A DNA stretch of 64,000 nt from Rotaria socialis (Eukaryota > Rotifera > Eurotatoria > Philodinida > Philodinidae). The translations under genes and the position numbers were made by a program. A model generated the notes under the pieces. It saw only the letters and a program-made list of their open reading frames with translations. It did no database searches and was not told the DNA's origin. Position 1 is the first letter of the stretch. Each line of letters starts with the position of its first letter. Shown here piece by piece: positions 45,595 to 56,437 of this stretch. Location of the stretch: positions 62,001 through 126,000 of the forward strand of contig CAJNYU010002284.1 in assembly GCA_905331475.1 (NCBI GenBank), in the 5' to 3' direction.

Positions 45595-45640
45595 ATATCC
45601 GAAAAGGATGTATTATTAATAGAGATATACTTTAGCAGGA

Positions 45641-46367
45641 ACGCAAGAGAAAATACGTCTTGACTGATGCATTCAGTGCACTTTCTCTTTCTATATGCAT
45701 ACTGAACGTACATATTAAAAAGCAATAAGTGAAGAAAGCTAAATTTATTTCTTCAAATATCAACACCGGACACAGATTATCTACTGATTAAATTATGCAC
45801 TCTGAACTTGATATGAACATTCTTATACAAGACCCTTATTTTTCTGCTATCAGAATACTTCATACAGAGTATTCTAATTATAATAGTGCAATCATTGTCA
45901 CATTCTCAATTATCTATTGAAAAAAAGACACAGCTGCCACCCTCATCCGTAAGCAAACATTGATATCTTTATCGTGAGAGTGACGAATCAGCAAACATTT
46001 GATATTATATTATCGAATAGAAGAAACATATTTTTTATCAGAGATAAATGTTTAATTTATCGAATATTCTAATTCGATCTCGAGTGATTGTGAAATAGAA
46101 ACTAAACAGACGAACGCTATCAACTCATCAAATACATTTCGACTACTTGAAGTTCATGTGAATAACATTTTCAAATGGTGAATATAATCTTGATTGTGCG
46201 AAGAATTCACAAAAGGCGAATTGAAAGAATCTGCTTTTATTCAGCGCTGCTACCTAAGTAGAATTACTTATGTTTGATATATATTTTGTCACGTCTTCAT
46301 AGATGTCATAATACCGTTACACTGGGTATCGTGATTTCCAAGTCATAATACCCATCAAATTCTTTTT
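45641..46367. other. intergenic, nothing recognised
   Basis: The flank right of the retrotransposon. The missing exons of the orphan EF-hand copy were sought here and not found. Confidence 0.4.
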
Positions 46368-46430
46368 GGGGTAATACCCCTAGGGTATCCACTTTCACTT
46401 AACTATATGTTTTAAAGTTGAGGAATTCGG
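46368..46430 (-). repeat. single inverted copy of the 71-bp satellite unit
   Basis: Read in reverse it gives CAACTTTAAAACATATAGTT, then GTGGATACCCTAGGGGTA, the same unit as the array at 47236. It stands alone about 800 bp left of the array and in the opposite orientation, so the two bracket the 21-bp-repeat segment like inverted ends. Confidence 0.85.
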
Positions 46431-46504
46431 AGCAGCTGCCTAATTCCACATAAAATATGAACGAGATTTTTCGAAGAATCCATTGATGACTTTGAGTCTG
46501 CTAC

Positions 46505-46985
46505 AAGGATACCTGCGTTTTTTAAAACAATTCCTGAGATTGTTAGAAGCGCACCTAAGGTTGCTAGCAGTAATCTTGAGGTGCCTAGAAACATACCTAA
46601 GGTTGCTAGACGCATTCCTGTGTTTGCTGTAAGAAATTGAGTGCTCCGAGATGTATAGGTCAATTTGCGTGAAAGTTGGTTTGGATACCTGTAACAAGAT
46701 GAGGCACAGTTGCAGTAACCTGTATGAACTATCTAGCAGCTCAGGTATGTGTTCCGGTACCTGTGGTGTGTCACGAAGGACTCCACTCGTACTGGCAGCA
46801 ATGTGAGGGAAGGGTGTCAGAAGCCGAGGAATAATCTTAGCAACCTGATACATGGTTTCAGCAATTTCACGCATTCTTTTAGAAGCCTAAGATATTCATT
46901 CAGTAGCGTCCGGCTTGCTTTCAGCAGCGACAGCCTTGCATCTACCAATGTTACGCATTGCCAGGAATCCAGGGAATGCTCCTAG
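46505..46985 (+). repeat. degenerate 21-bp tandem repeats
   Basis: From about 46528 the sequence parses into 21-mers such as ATTCCTGAGATTGTTAGAAG(C), GCACCTAAGGTTGCTAGCAG(T) and ATACCTAAGGTTGCTAGACG(C). Further right, to about 46980, it continues with variants of AGCCTAAGATATTCATTCAG-like units. Seven-residue periodicity appears in translation (for example IPEIVRS, APKVASS, then YSFSSVR, LAFSSDS). Frames of 83-144 codons are open on the minus strand because the unit lacks stops. Whether it was ever coding is unclear. Confidence 0.65.
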
Positions 46986-47235
46986 AAATCATAATTTATG
47001 CCATACATTTCAGCCTCAGTAAAATGCATGTCTAAATTCAAATTATTTAAAAAACAATTCAGATAAAATGATATTATTTGCATTTTCCTCTAGCAATATC
47101 TGTGCCTTAAGTTTTTCCGAAGTGTTACTGTGCAGTAAATGAATCAATTATATTCAAATTCGAATTGAGCATCTTATTGCAAATTCCAGTTGTCTTTGTG
47201 TATTTCTTCGACGATATCCAAGTTATTACGCTTTA

Positions 47236-48020
47236 GGGTAATACACCAAAACAACTCAAATCTCTCAACTTTAAAACATATAGTTAACTGAAAGTGGATA
47301 CCCTAGAGGTAATACACCAAAACAACTCAAATCTCCCAACTTTAAAACATATAGTTTAATGAAAGTGGATACCCTAGAGGTAATACACCAAAACAACTCA
47401 AATCTCTAAACTTTAAAACATATAGTTAAATGAAACTGGATACCCTAGAGGTAATACACCAGAACAACTCAAATCTCTCAACTTTAAAACATATAGTTAA
47501 ATGAAACTGGATACCCTAGAGGTAATACACCAAAACAACTCAAATCTCCCAACTTTAAAACATATAGTTTAATGAAAGTGGATACCCTAGAGGTAATACA
47601 CCAAAACAACTCAAATCTCCCAACTTTAAAACATATAGTTAACTGAAAGTGGATACCCTAGAGGTAATACACCAAAACAACTCAAATCTCCCAACTTTAA
47701 AACATATAGTTTAATGAAAGTGGATACCCTAGAGGTAATACACTAAAAGAACTCAAATCTCCCAACTTTAAAACATATAGTTAACTGAAAGTGGATACCC
47801 TAGAGGTAATACACCAAAACAACTCAAATCTCCCAACTTTAAAACATATAGTTTAATGAAAGTGGATACCCTAGAGGTAATACACCAAAACAACTCAAAT
47901 CTCCCAACTTTAAAACATATAGTTTAATGAAAGTGGATACGCTAGAGGTAATACACCAAAACAGCTCAAATCTCGCAACTTTAAAATATATAGTTAAATG
48001 AAAGTAGATGCCCTAGGGGT
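47236..48020 (+). repeat. 71-bp satellite array, eleven copies
   Basis: The unit begins AGGTAATACACCAAAACAAC and continues to GTGGATACCCTAG. Unit starts fall exactly 71 bp apart (47236, 47307, 47378 ... 47947, 48018), with a few substitutions per copy (GTTAACTGAAAGT versus GTTTAATGAAAGT). These alternate, hinting at higher-order two-unit repeats in the middle of the array. Confidence 0.95.
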
Positions 48021-48214
48021 AATACACCGAATATTGATAAAGTAACTTTTGCTGGAGAAAACCTCGTTACCCGGGTGTAATCGGATTATGATATCATTCG
48101 TTTTATGGCACGTTCCTTTACAGTAACAGAATGTAACAGATCATCTCATGAAAAAAATAATCATATACTTGTGTAAAAAGTGTGTCTGTTTTACGCCACA
48201 TGCAATCAGTAGTG

Positions 48215-48384
48215 CCAAACTTGAATTCAATTGAAATCGAAATTTTCAACCTTCAACCTTCAAACCTTCAACCTTCAAGCTGACAGCGACGATGCGTGTG
48301 AGTCCCGATTCTTCAGAACGCTACTGGTTTGAAGGTTGAAGGTTGAAAATGTCAATTTCAATTGAATTCAGGTCCCAAGTTTGA
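48215..48384. repeat. inverted repeat with AACCTTC subrepeats
   Basis: The left arm from 48215 (CCAAACTTGAATTCAATTGA...CAACCTTCAAACC) and the right arm 48326-48384 (GGTTTGAAGGTTGAAGG...AAGTTTG) are inverted copies of about 50 bp separated by about 60 bp. The arms contain tandem AACCTTC units. It is probably another fold-back element. Confidence 0.8.
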
Positions 48385-49204
48385 GATATATGATAATGAG
48401 ATAACTCGTAGACCCACACCCACACCCAAAGATATGAAATAGGAATAATAATACCGAGAATATGGGATTAAGCTTTTTTCTCGTTGGACGTCTTAATCTA
48501 CACAGTATGTACTTGATTTAGTTTTGCTGGTTTTTGTGAACGAATTTTAAATTTAAAACAAAGCTCAACATTAAGTATCTTCTATTGATGTTTCCTTATT
48601 AGCTAAACGATATATTCACTATATTGTCTTTCGTTCTATTGAAATATCTTTGAAAATAATGTTCCAGTCAATGAACAGGAACGCAGCAGAACTTTCGATG
48701 TCAGTATTTTAGCGGAAGATGTACTAATTTATCAAAAACTGTCATTTTCTGATTTTTCAATTTTGGATCTGGCCACCCTGACACACACACACACACACAC
48801 ACACCCCCTATAATATCTCGCGAATAAAATATTTTTTTGAAAGACGCCTTCTTTTACGTTTCATAAGACAAGATGAGATGAATCAAAATATTTATGAATG
48901 AGACTCTTGCCTATGTACTCAAGTGTCTTCTTATCTTTACAGCCATATATAAATTATATTGGACGATATATTAGAGATGTTGGTGAGCTATTTACGTAGT
49001 TTTAAGTGTTTTGATATAGACTAATAAATTATTCATGTTCGCAAGAAGATATGCTGCCCCCTATGTAAAGAATTTGTCTAAAACATCGGTAGTGTTCGAT
49101 AATAAAAATTATGTTTATCGAAAAGGTAATAAACAGATCATTTTTCGTCTATATAATAAGGCTGTCAATAAATATTCGAAACAAAATACCTCTAGATTGC
49201 TGAA
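48385..49204. other. intergenic with CA microsatellite
   Basis: An (AC)n run lies at about 48780-48804. No gene found. A 62-codon frame at 49035 ends inside the signal peptide of the next gene and is not used. Confidence 0.4.
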
Positions 49205-51402
49205 ATGTACTTTGTACTTCTGACTTTTATACTATCAATAGTATCAACGATCGACGGACAATCATGCCAATCAACATTCAATCGATCCATAATTGGACAA
49301 TGCTCATCAATCGACAGTTGTGAAGGAACTATACTAGCATCTTATTTGTGTGAACGACAAATTTGCTGTATTAATACCACTTTACCATCAATTTCAGGCA
49401 CATGTATTACTGGTGATGATCTCGGTATTCTAAAAAATACATCCCGTGCTAAATTTCTTCGAAGTGCCCTAAATTACGGAATTAACTCAGCTGGCATATG
49501 CGGCAACTGCCAAGCAAAAGCTGCTTTCCTAGCTGTTGCAGCAACGATGACGGAGAATTTTACAATTGATGAAGTTGTCAAGAGTGATGCGGAATTCTCG
49601 GCTGATGACAAAAAGTATGGCAACTCAAAAGAAGGTGATGGATCTCGATTTCGCCGACGAGGTTTCTTCGGTGTTCGTGGAAGAACTATGTATGAGAGAT
49701 TAGCAAAACTAATGTCACAAAACGAAATTCTGACTAATCCTGAAATAGTTGCACTAACAAATAATGCAATCGAAATTGCATCACTGATATGGAAAAATCC
49801 AAATCTATTGAATGGTACGTATAAGTTAGATCATTGATAATTAGGAAAAAAATTAGGAAAAGTATTCTGATAATTATGTTACTCAAAAATAAAACGAAAC
49901 ATGGAAATCTTTATCTAAAAACCACTTGCCAGTTAACTCTGTTTTTCACATTTTTATTTTATCTCTCAATAGAATCGACTTTAACGAAGTACGCTGATGG
50001 TACATTTTATGGTTTTTCGATGTTATGGTACTAACTTGCTATGGCTATATTTTAACTATACTGCTCTCGCTTCTGTATTCTTAGGTATAAATTAACTGAA
50101 GAAATTGCACAACTTGCTGTGGCAGCTAAATATTATTCCATATTTCTTCGCCAATTAGAGTGTGGTGGTGACCTATATTCTGGACAAGGACCAGTTTGCA
50201 AATATAATGAAACTCATAACGGTTTATGCTCACCAGATTGTATCAAAGGTTTAGAAGATTCCAGTACATTTTGTGGCTGCAGTGGTCCGAAAGGGCCAGA
50301 ATGCCCGAATAGTCCAAAACATATTCGATGTTGTTTGGATTCATGTTCACAAGAATTAAAAATGGACTTAGGAATTGTTCTTGATGCCAGTGGTAGTGTT
50401 GGTCAGAGTAACTATCTATTACAGCTTAACTTTACAAAAAATTTACTTCGTCGAGTGAATGTTGGCCTAAATAAAACTCATGTGGGTATTATCAATTACT
50501 CCAACATCGCCAAGACGTTGACATCGTTAAATAAAAATCATGGTCTAGATGAAAAACTTCAACGAGTTGACGAAGCAATATATTATTCTAGCGGTACAGA
50601 TACTGCTCGTGCTCTTGTAGAAGCAAATATTGTTTTTTCATACGAGAATGGTCGTCGACTATCATATGAAGGTGTCACACCTGTGATATTCGTCATCACA
50701 GATGGACAAAGTAATACTCCAGCAGAAACAATTAGAGCGGCAAGTATTTTAAAAAGAAACGATATCATTCTGGTTAGTGTCGGCGTCGGTAATCAGCCAG
50801 ATCTTGATGAATTACACGCTATTTGCTCACCGCCAGCAAGTGAAAACTATTTCGCTGTATCAAATTATGGTGCTTTTGAACAAAAGTTAAATCAATTCAC
50901 CTCAAAATCATGTGCAGAACCAGCACCCGTTCCATCGAATATAACCGTGATGATTGAAATAATGAAGGATAAATATAAATTTCTTAAAGTTGAAATTACT
51001 ACTATTGGTAACAAAATTTTAGTTACCATCACGTTATTCAATGGTAATGTTAAATTATTTTATTCATTCACCAATCGAAATCCAAAAGATCCAGCTGATT
51101 TCATTGATTACGAAACCGAAACAAAAGATGATGACTCATCACTATGGATGCGCATCAAGTCCTATTTTTGGCCATCGTCAACGAAAACAAATAGAGCCTC
51201 CAATGGTGAAATAAGATTAGTTCTTGAAAAACCAGATACCAATGTAGAATTTGCCTACATAGGCATAAAAGGTATTGAAGAAGATAACCAATTCAAATTG
51301 AAGTTTGATGATTGTGCCGAAGTAAATTGTATACAGTCAAGTTCATCAACTAATAGAATAACTATGCTGCTATTGATTGTTTCAAGTTGGCTCTGTCTTT
51401 AA
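49205..51402 (+). CDS. secreted GH19-like plus VWA-domain protein, probably GPI-anchored
   Basis: Three exons in phase, 49205-49814, 49973-50027 and 50085-51402, give 660 residues. A signal peptide (MYFVLLTFILSIVSTIDG) is followed by a Cys-rich knot (about 20-57, ending QICC). Residues 70-290 resemble GH19 chitinase/endolysin folds: AAFLAVAATMTENFTIDE, with a Glu where the catalytic acid is expected, then YGNSKEGDGSRFRRRGFFGV, the counterpart of the family's GRGxIQLTG strand. A second Cys-rich stretch leads to a von Willebrand A domain at about 316-495 with a complete MIDAS start (D322-A-S-G-S) and VIFVITDGQSN. The C-terminus is hydrophobic after a Ser/Asn stretch (TMLLLIVSSWLCL), typical of a GPI signal. 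A role in binding or cutting chitin or peptidoglycan outside the cell is inferred. Confidence 0.82.
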
Positions 51403-52029
51403 ACAAATATTCAAAATAAAACAAAACTTTTTTTTTTAATGAACTACATTTACTCTTTTACATGAATAAAATTTATTCCTATTTTAAAAATCTTCATAAT
51501 GCAATTTGATTTATTAGGCTACAACAATATACAATATAGAGACATTGAACTAAACTCTGAAATACTTCTGTAAACAACTAGAACAAAATATAAACCTTAT
51601 GATTTTCCTAGAAAATGAAGCGTCTAATCTCAAAATGAACGTGCTCCATAAAAAAAAGTCGTTTTACTACGACTAAGAATCATAGTCATCTGATAAGGGT
51701 CCTGAATTACGATCAATATCTAGATCAAGGCATACTTGACACATTCGCAATCATTATCTAGAAATTTTGCTTTTTTAATTACAATAAATATGACGATTGA
51801 TTTTTTTTGTATCGGCAAACATCGGAACCTGTTTCTCACAGAGTATCTTGTCGATAACTTCATAATCTTTCTCTCATACCTTTGAAATTTTGTAAGCTGA
51901 AGTTTTTCTAAAAACATAGTGTCTTCTCATATAATACATTCAATTGGTAAAAGCAATTCGTCTATCATATTTTTCATTGGTTTTACACATAGTTCAGCTT
52001 CGATTGTAAGTAATATTTGATTAAGCATA
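51403..52029. other. intergenic
   Basis: The 3' UTR of the GH19-VWA gene (AATAAA near 51414), then AT-rich spacer. Nothing else recognised. Confidence 0.4.
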
Positions 52030-52630
52030 GTCAAATAACAAAGCAAATTTTAACAATTTCCATTCATGTTCAGTCAAGAACATTTCTCTCGCATTTTGAT
52101 AAACAAAATAAAAATTCTTTTTCATAGTCAACATTAAATTTGGGTCCAATACTACACCATAAACATAATGTTACAGCTAAATCAACTAGTAATGAGCCAA
52201 CGTACATATCATCAAACTCGAGTGCATTTGAACGAGAAAACGACTAATTTTTAATGCTTGCCATGGTTGGTGAGCCGCTGTTTTTGGTGTATTTAAATAT
52301 TTAATTCCATCAACAAATGGAAAAAGAACGCAATAATATTTATTATCAAATGTAAAAACTCCCGGTGGCTCAATCATAGATACAACAGGAAGTTTGAGCT
52401 CATTGGAAAGATAAGTAATAAAATTCAATTCGAATTTAATATTTTCAAAAGATTTCTTCCTTCATCGACCTGGAAGATATTTACGAAGAATAGAAGTTTT
52501 ATCATCGGGTTTTGTACTAAATTTTAAAGTTAAATTAGTCCATCCATTGGTTAATTTTGTGATCGGTAATGCAAGTTCACCTAAGCAATATTTATTTAAT
52601 AATCAAGCAAGTTGATCAGCAGCTATGATA
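52030..52630 (-). pseudogene. APH-family kinase-like pseudogene
   Basis: Read on the minus strand from about 52630: LPITKLTNGWTNLTLKFST, then KTSILRKYLPGR-stop, FITYLSNELKLPVV, FTFDNKYYCVLFPFVDG and LEFDDMYVGSLLVDLAVTLC. This is the order of the aminoglycoside phosphotransferase/choline-kinase-like fold (N-lobe substrate Arg, hinge FPFVDG, and the metal-binding aspartate segment DFDD...G.LL.DLA). In-frame stops follow ADQLA and LPGR, and the last block is in a different frame from the one before. The catalytic-loop segment between them is missing or unrecognisable. It is similar to hydroxylysine kinase-like genes. The substrate is unknown and the copy is dead. Confidence 0.65.
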
Positions 52631-54292
52631 CCATCACTCATATTATTCTAAATCAACGTCGAATCCTGCATTTCAAAAAAATAATTTTTTCTATTTTGCT
52701 AAACAACATTCGCGAAAGTCATCACTTGCAAACAGCACTTAGCGAATGTACGAATTGCAACAGCAATGTTAGTGTGCATATAGATTCCTTATCAGGCATT
52801 GAATTTGATCTACATAGAGCTGAGCAACTACAAACTCTATTGAGTTTGACTATCAACTTCCAGATAAACTAATGAATCGTTTGTTCATTTTACCTTGATT
52901 TTCACCCCTTGTGTTGTTGTGTACGTATGAGCTTCAGAGAAAAATATTCTTTAAATCAAGCTGTTTATGTTTATTATTCTTTATAATAAAAAATGGATTT
53001 TAATGTTATGAACTAAAAATAGGTACTTACATTAAACAAATCATTGGCTATTTAAAGATTGAAAATAATCCCTCTTTTTTAGTTATATTGATAGAAAAAG
53101 CATGAGTAAATAAAACCAAATAATCAGATGGTTTTGCATTTTATATTCTTCAAACTGCTGAAAAATTACTTCTGTATCATAAATACAAAATAAAATCTAC
53201 AGGCAGAACGTTCAACATGAAAGTTTTCATCTAGTATTCCCATTTCAAATTTACTAAAATATCACCGATTACAGCGTTGATCAGTGATAAGAAAGAACTT
53301 GAATAAATACTGTCATACCATGTATTTATTTATTTATCTATCGCAAAACGAGATCTTGTTTCAGGTTCATTTTCAATTTCTCTTAAATAATAAAGATCTG
53401 ATTTATTCATATTTGTCTTATCGTAAATATACAGCATATATTGATTTTTAATTCAATGTAGACAGATATTCTTTTTGTTTATCGAAGGAACGATGATGAA
53501 CTAGTATCTCATTCATAAGTATATCACAAGCAATGGTAAAAAAAATAAACAATAGTGAACTGTGCAATTGTTATAAAAATGACTATTTCATAGTTAATCG
53601 TAATTATATGAACTCTTTGCCAATTTGATTATCTACTATATAGTAATACATTGATAATCCAAATTGATTCTTGATTTGATTCATCTGTATGATTATGTAT
53701 ATCGACATAAAATAAGTGATATACGTTCTAAAGGAGTAATTTATGGATAACTACAGTAGATCATAGTAGTGAAATTATCATATGGATGTCAACATACATC
53801 CTCAGTAGTGCAATTTCACCTTCATAAGAATGTTATTTGGTTGTCCTGTTTGCTTTTCAAACAACGACGATATAAAGACAAATTTTCTAGTTTCTGTGAG
53901 AATGTGTACTGGCATGCAGAAAGATAAAAAATCACAAATATTTTTAATTTCATGCTACTTTAGATGTCTTCTACGTACGTATGTATATTTTAAGCGTACG
54001 CACAGAGAACGCTAATCATTTTGTAAGCGTTATTCATCGTTGACAGTATAATCCTTTTTTTTCGTTTTTTTTTATACATCAATGTAAACTTCAAGTAAAT
54101 GTTATAGTTCTATTCAACTAATTATCAATCTATCTCAATATTGACAAAGACTACGTAAAAAATAACACAACAATATTGTTTCTTTATATTCGGATTAGCA
54201 GTATCATCCTCTGAAAGTATGACTAAATGGTAACTCTTCTTCTTCAACCAGCAAACATTTACTTGAAAAGGCAGTTTTTGTTTTTTTTATCG
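52631..54292. other. intergenic, nothing recognised
   Basis: AT-rich. Short frames at 52612-52872 and 53830-54015 have no motif or splice partner. Confidence 0.4.
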
Positions 54293-55536
54293 ATGTATAC
54301 AATCCAACGAGTATTATTATTTTGCAGTGTCTGGTATTGTACAGAGGGAAGTGATGTAGAAAAGACGAGTAAGATTTATAAAAGAATTATTAAAGCATAT
54401 CTAACTAGTTATAAGATTATTATTGATTCATAAAAGGTACAAGAAAATTACGTGCCAGAGACCTTGGTATTCCATTTGATGGTACACCTGGAAAATACAA
54501 TGCCATAACAGATGTCGATAATGTTCAAGTCGGGTTTCGTACAATCATCGAAGGTGATTCAATACGTACTGGCGTTACGGCCATACTTCCACGTGGAAGT
54601 AATATATCTATTACTGAACAACGTTGTTTCGCAAATTGGTTTAGTTTGAATGGAAACGGTGAAATGACTGGAATACATCTTTTGACTGAATCTGGTTTTC
54701 TTTCAACTCCGATTATAATTACAAATACGAACAGTGTGGGTATCGGCTATACGTCTGCTTTAAAGTGGATATACCAACAAAATGAAACATCACTAGTCAA
54801 TGTTGGAGATATTGGTTTACCAATTGTAGCTGAAACATGGGATGGATTCTTGAATAATTTTCGTGAATTTCCTATTAAAGAAGAGCATGTCTTTGAAGCA
54901 CTAGATAATGCAAAACAATCGAGTTCATACGTTGAAGAAGGAAATGTAGGTGGTGGAACTGGTATGATTAATTTCGGTTACAAAGCTGGAACAGGAACAA
55001 GTTCAAGAATAGTCGATACGCTCAATTATACTGTAGGAGTTTTATTACAAGCTAATTTCGGTCGTAAAAATCAACTCATTATAGCAGGTGTTCCTGTGGG
55101 ACAAGAACTTCTTGACATTGAAACTAATACTAGTTCTGTACCGGATAAAGATGTTGGCTCGATTATTGTTATATTAGCTACGGATGCTCCACTTTTACCA
55201 CACCAATTGAAACGCATGGCAACGAGAGTTTCTCTTGGAATAGGAAAACTAGGTGGCATCGGTGCTGATTCTTCGGGTGATATTTTCTTGGCATTTTCAA
55301 CAGCTAATATTACAGACAAAAGTTCAACAACAAAAGTTGCTGAATTTCTATCGAATGACCTAATAAATCCGTTGTTCAATGCAGCAATTCAATGTGTTGA
55401 AGAAGCCATTATAAATTCTCTAATAGCAGCTGAAACAATGGTAGGATTTGGAGGAATTCGTGTTCCATCTATTTCACATGAAAATGTCATCAACATACTA
55501 AGAAAATACAATCGATTAAATGATAGCACACATTAA
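54293..55536 (+). CDS. S58 (DmpA/BapA-like) peptidase with signal-peptide exon
   Basis: Two exons in phase, 54293-54368 and 54437-55536, give 391 residues. Exon 1 encodes a signal peptide (MYTIQRVLLFCSVWYC) and a short linker. Exon 2 encodes a complete P1/S58 peptidase: RARDLGIPFDGTPGKYNAIT, DVDNVQVGF, TGVTAILPRG, GTGMINFGYKAGTGTSSRI. The Ntn-hydrolase nucleophile lies at an autocleavage site, G266-S267, in VGSIIVILATDAPLLPHQ. The family (L-aminopeptidase D-Ala-esterase DmpA, beta-peptidyl aminopeptidase BapA) self-cleaves before this Ser to form alpha and beta chains. It is mainly bacterial and fungal, so horizontal transfer is inferred. I chose the ATG at 54293 over the in-frame 54227 because it leaves a clean signal peptide. 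The enzyme would act in the secretory route or outside the cell. Confidence 0.9.
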
Positions 55537-56244
55537 ATTTAAGAAAAAACTTCTTTTTACTTCACATCGTCGATTTCTTGCTGTCAACATCTTCGTCTAT
55601 CATTGAGTTCGTCGTGTCAACTACTAACATTAAATTCGCCTCTTTTTGTTCAACTTTATTTTGTATTTATCGTGCTCTTTCTAGCCTATCATTAAATTCA
55701 TGTCTTTCTAATATTTTCATAAAACCCACTTGACATACGAATAATTATAATTGAACGATTTGTTGGTAAATCATAGAAATGTTTTCTGCATCCAGTGCTC
55801 GAGCAGTCAACATAAGCAAAATTAAAATTCTATTCACTTATTCGCCCCTAATCTAATGGATCAAATAAATAAATGAATGTAAAAAAGAAAAAGAATACAA
55901 ATCATTATTTAGATTCAATGGCATGCAACCTGTAGAACCATATTCACCGAGTCGAATTTTGTATCAATTCGTTCGGCATGTCGGCACAATACACTACTCA
56001 TTGCTACAGTTGCGATACGACATAATTATTTGCACACTAATTGGCGTCTGAAACCAACACCAGAGGTCAGTTAGAGCCCTAAGATAGATGGGTTTCGTCG
56101 GTTTTATCGGAATGCAAATAAAATACGATCGGACTACTGTCGGATCCGATTGTACATAATGAAATAAAGAAAGATACCTGAAGAAAATGATGCCGATGCA
56201 TAAAAATGAGCGGCTAATAATGTTCTTATAGTTCACGAGAGATA
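55537..56244. other. intergenic
   Basis: The 3' flank of the peptidase gene. No feature recognised. Confidence 0.4.
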
Positions 56245-56437
56245 TTAGCGTTGATCACAGTTTTGATTCTCTTTCTTAATTTCTAACTGTTTTTCTTCAA
56301 GCTCTAAAAACACAAAAGTACAAAATCTGATGAATACTTTATTTTGAATATCTTCGCCTTGCTCTGCTTGCAAAACTTTTACATATTTTCGTTGTTTAAT
56401 ATTAGTAGCGACAGAATTGAATAATCTTTCTAATATG
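56245..56437 (-). pseudogene. possible relic of an unrecognised gene
   Basis: On the minus strand, NILERLFNSVATNIKQRKYV, then KVLQAEQGEDIQNK, is followed after a putative 34-nt gap (GTATTC...TTTTAG) by LEEKQLEIKKENQNCDQR-stop at 56245. The composition is strongly protein-like and helical. The phases of the two pieces do not agree and no upstream exon is clear, so I treat it as a relic. The family is unknown. Confidence 0.25.

Larger units (their letters stand above)
40886..45640 (-). mobile_element. non-LTR (LINE-like) retrotransposon, inactive
   Basis: Read right to left: a short 5' UTR, ORF1 (45594-43813), remnants of an APE-type endonuclease (about 43500-42424), a connecting region (42255-41824) and reverse transcriptase (about 41823-40931), ending in 20-bp tandem repeats. 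ORF2 is not open. It has a TGA at 41513-41515, a frameshift near 41826, stops between 42255 and 42424 and near 43590, and a SINE inserted at 42643-43024. The precise 5' end and the target duplication were not identified. The APE endonuclease and zinc-knuckle ORF1 place it in the Jockey/I/L1-like part of non-LTR diversity. The clade is not assigned. Confidence 0.88.

Noticed and set aside
45336-45663. Two plus-strand ORFs of 99 and 89 codons
   Set aside because: Antisense shadows of the retrotransposon ORF1 N-terminus.
46440-46874. 144-codon minus-strand ORF
   Set aside because: Made by the degenerate 21-bp repeat, which lacks stops in several frames. No independent support.
55071-55379. 102-codon minus-strand ORF
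   Set aside because: Antisense shadow of the S58 peptidase exon.
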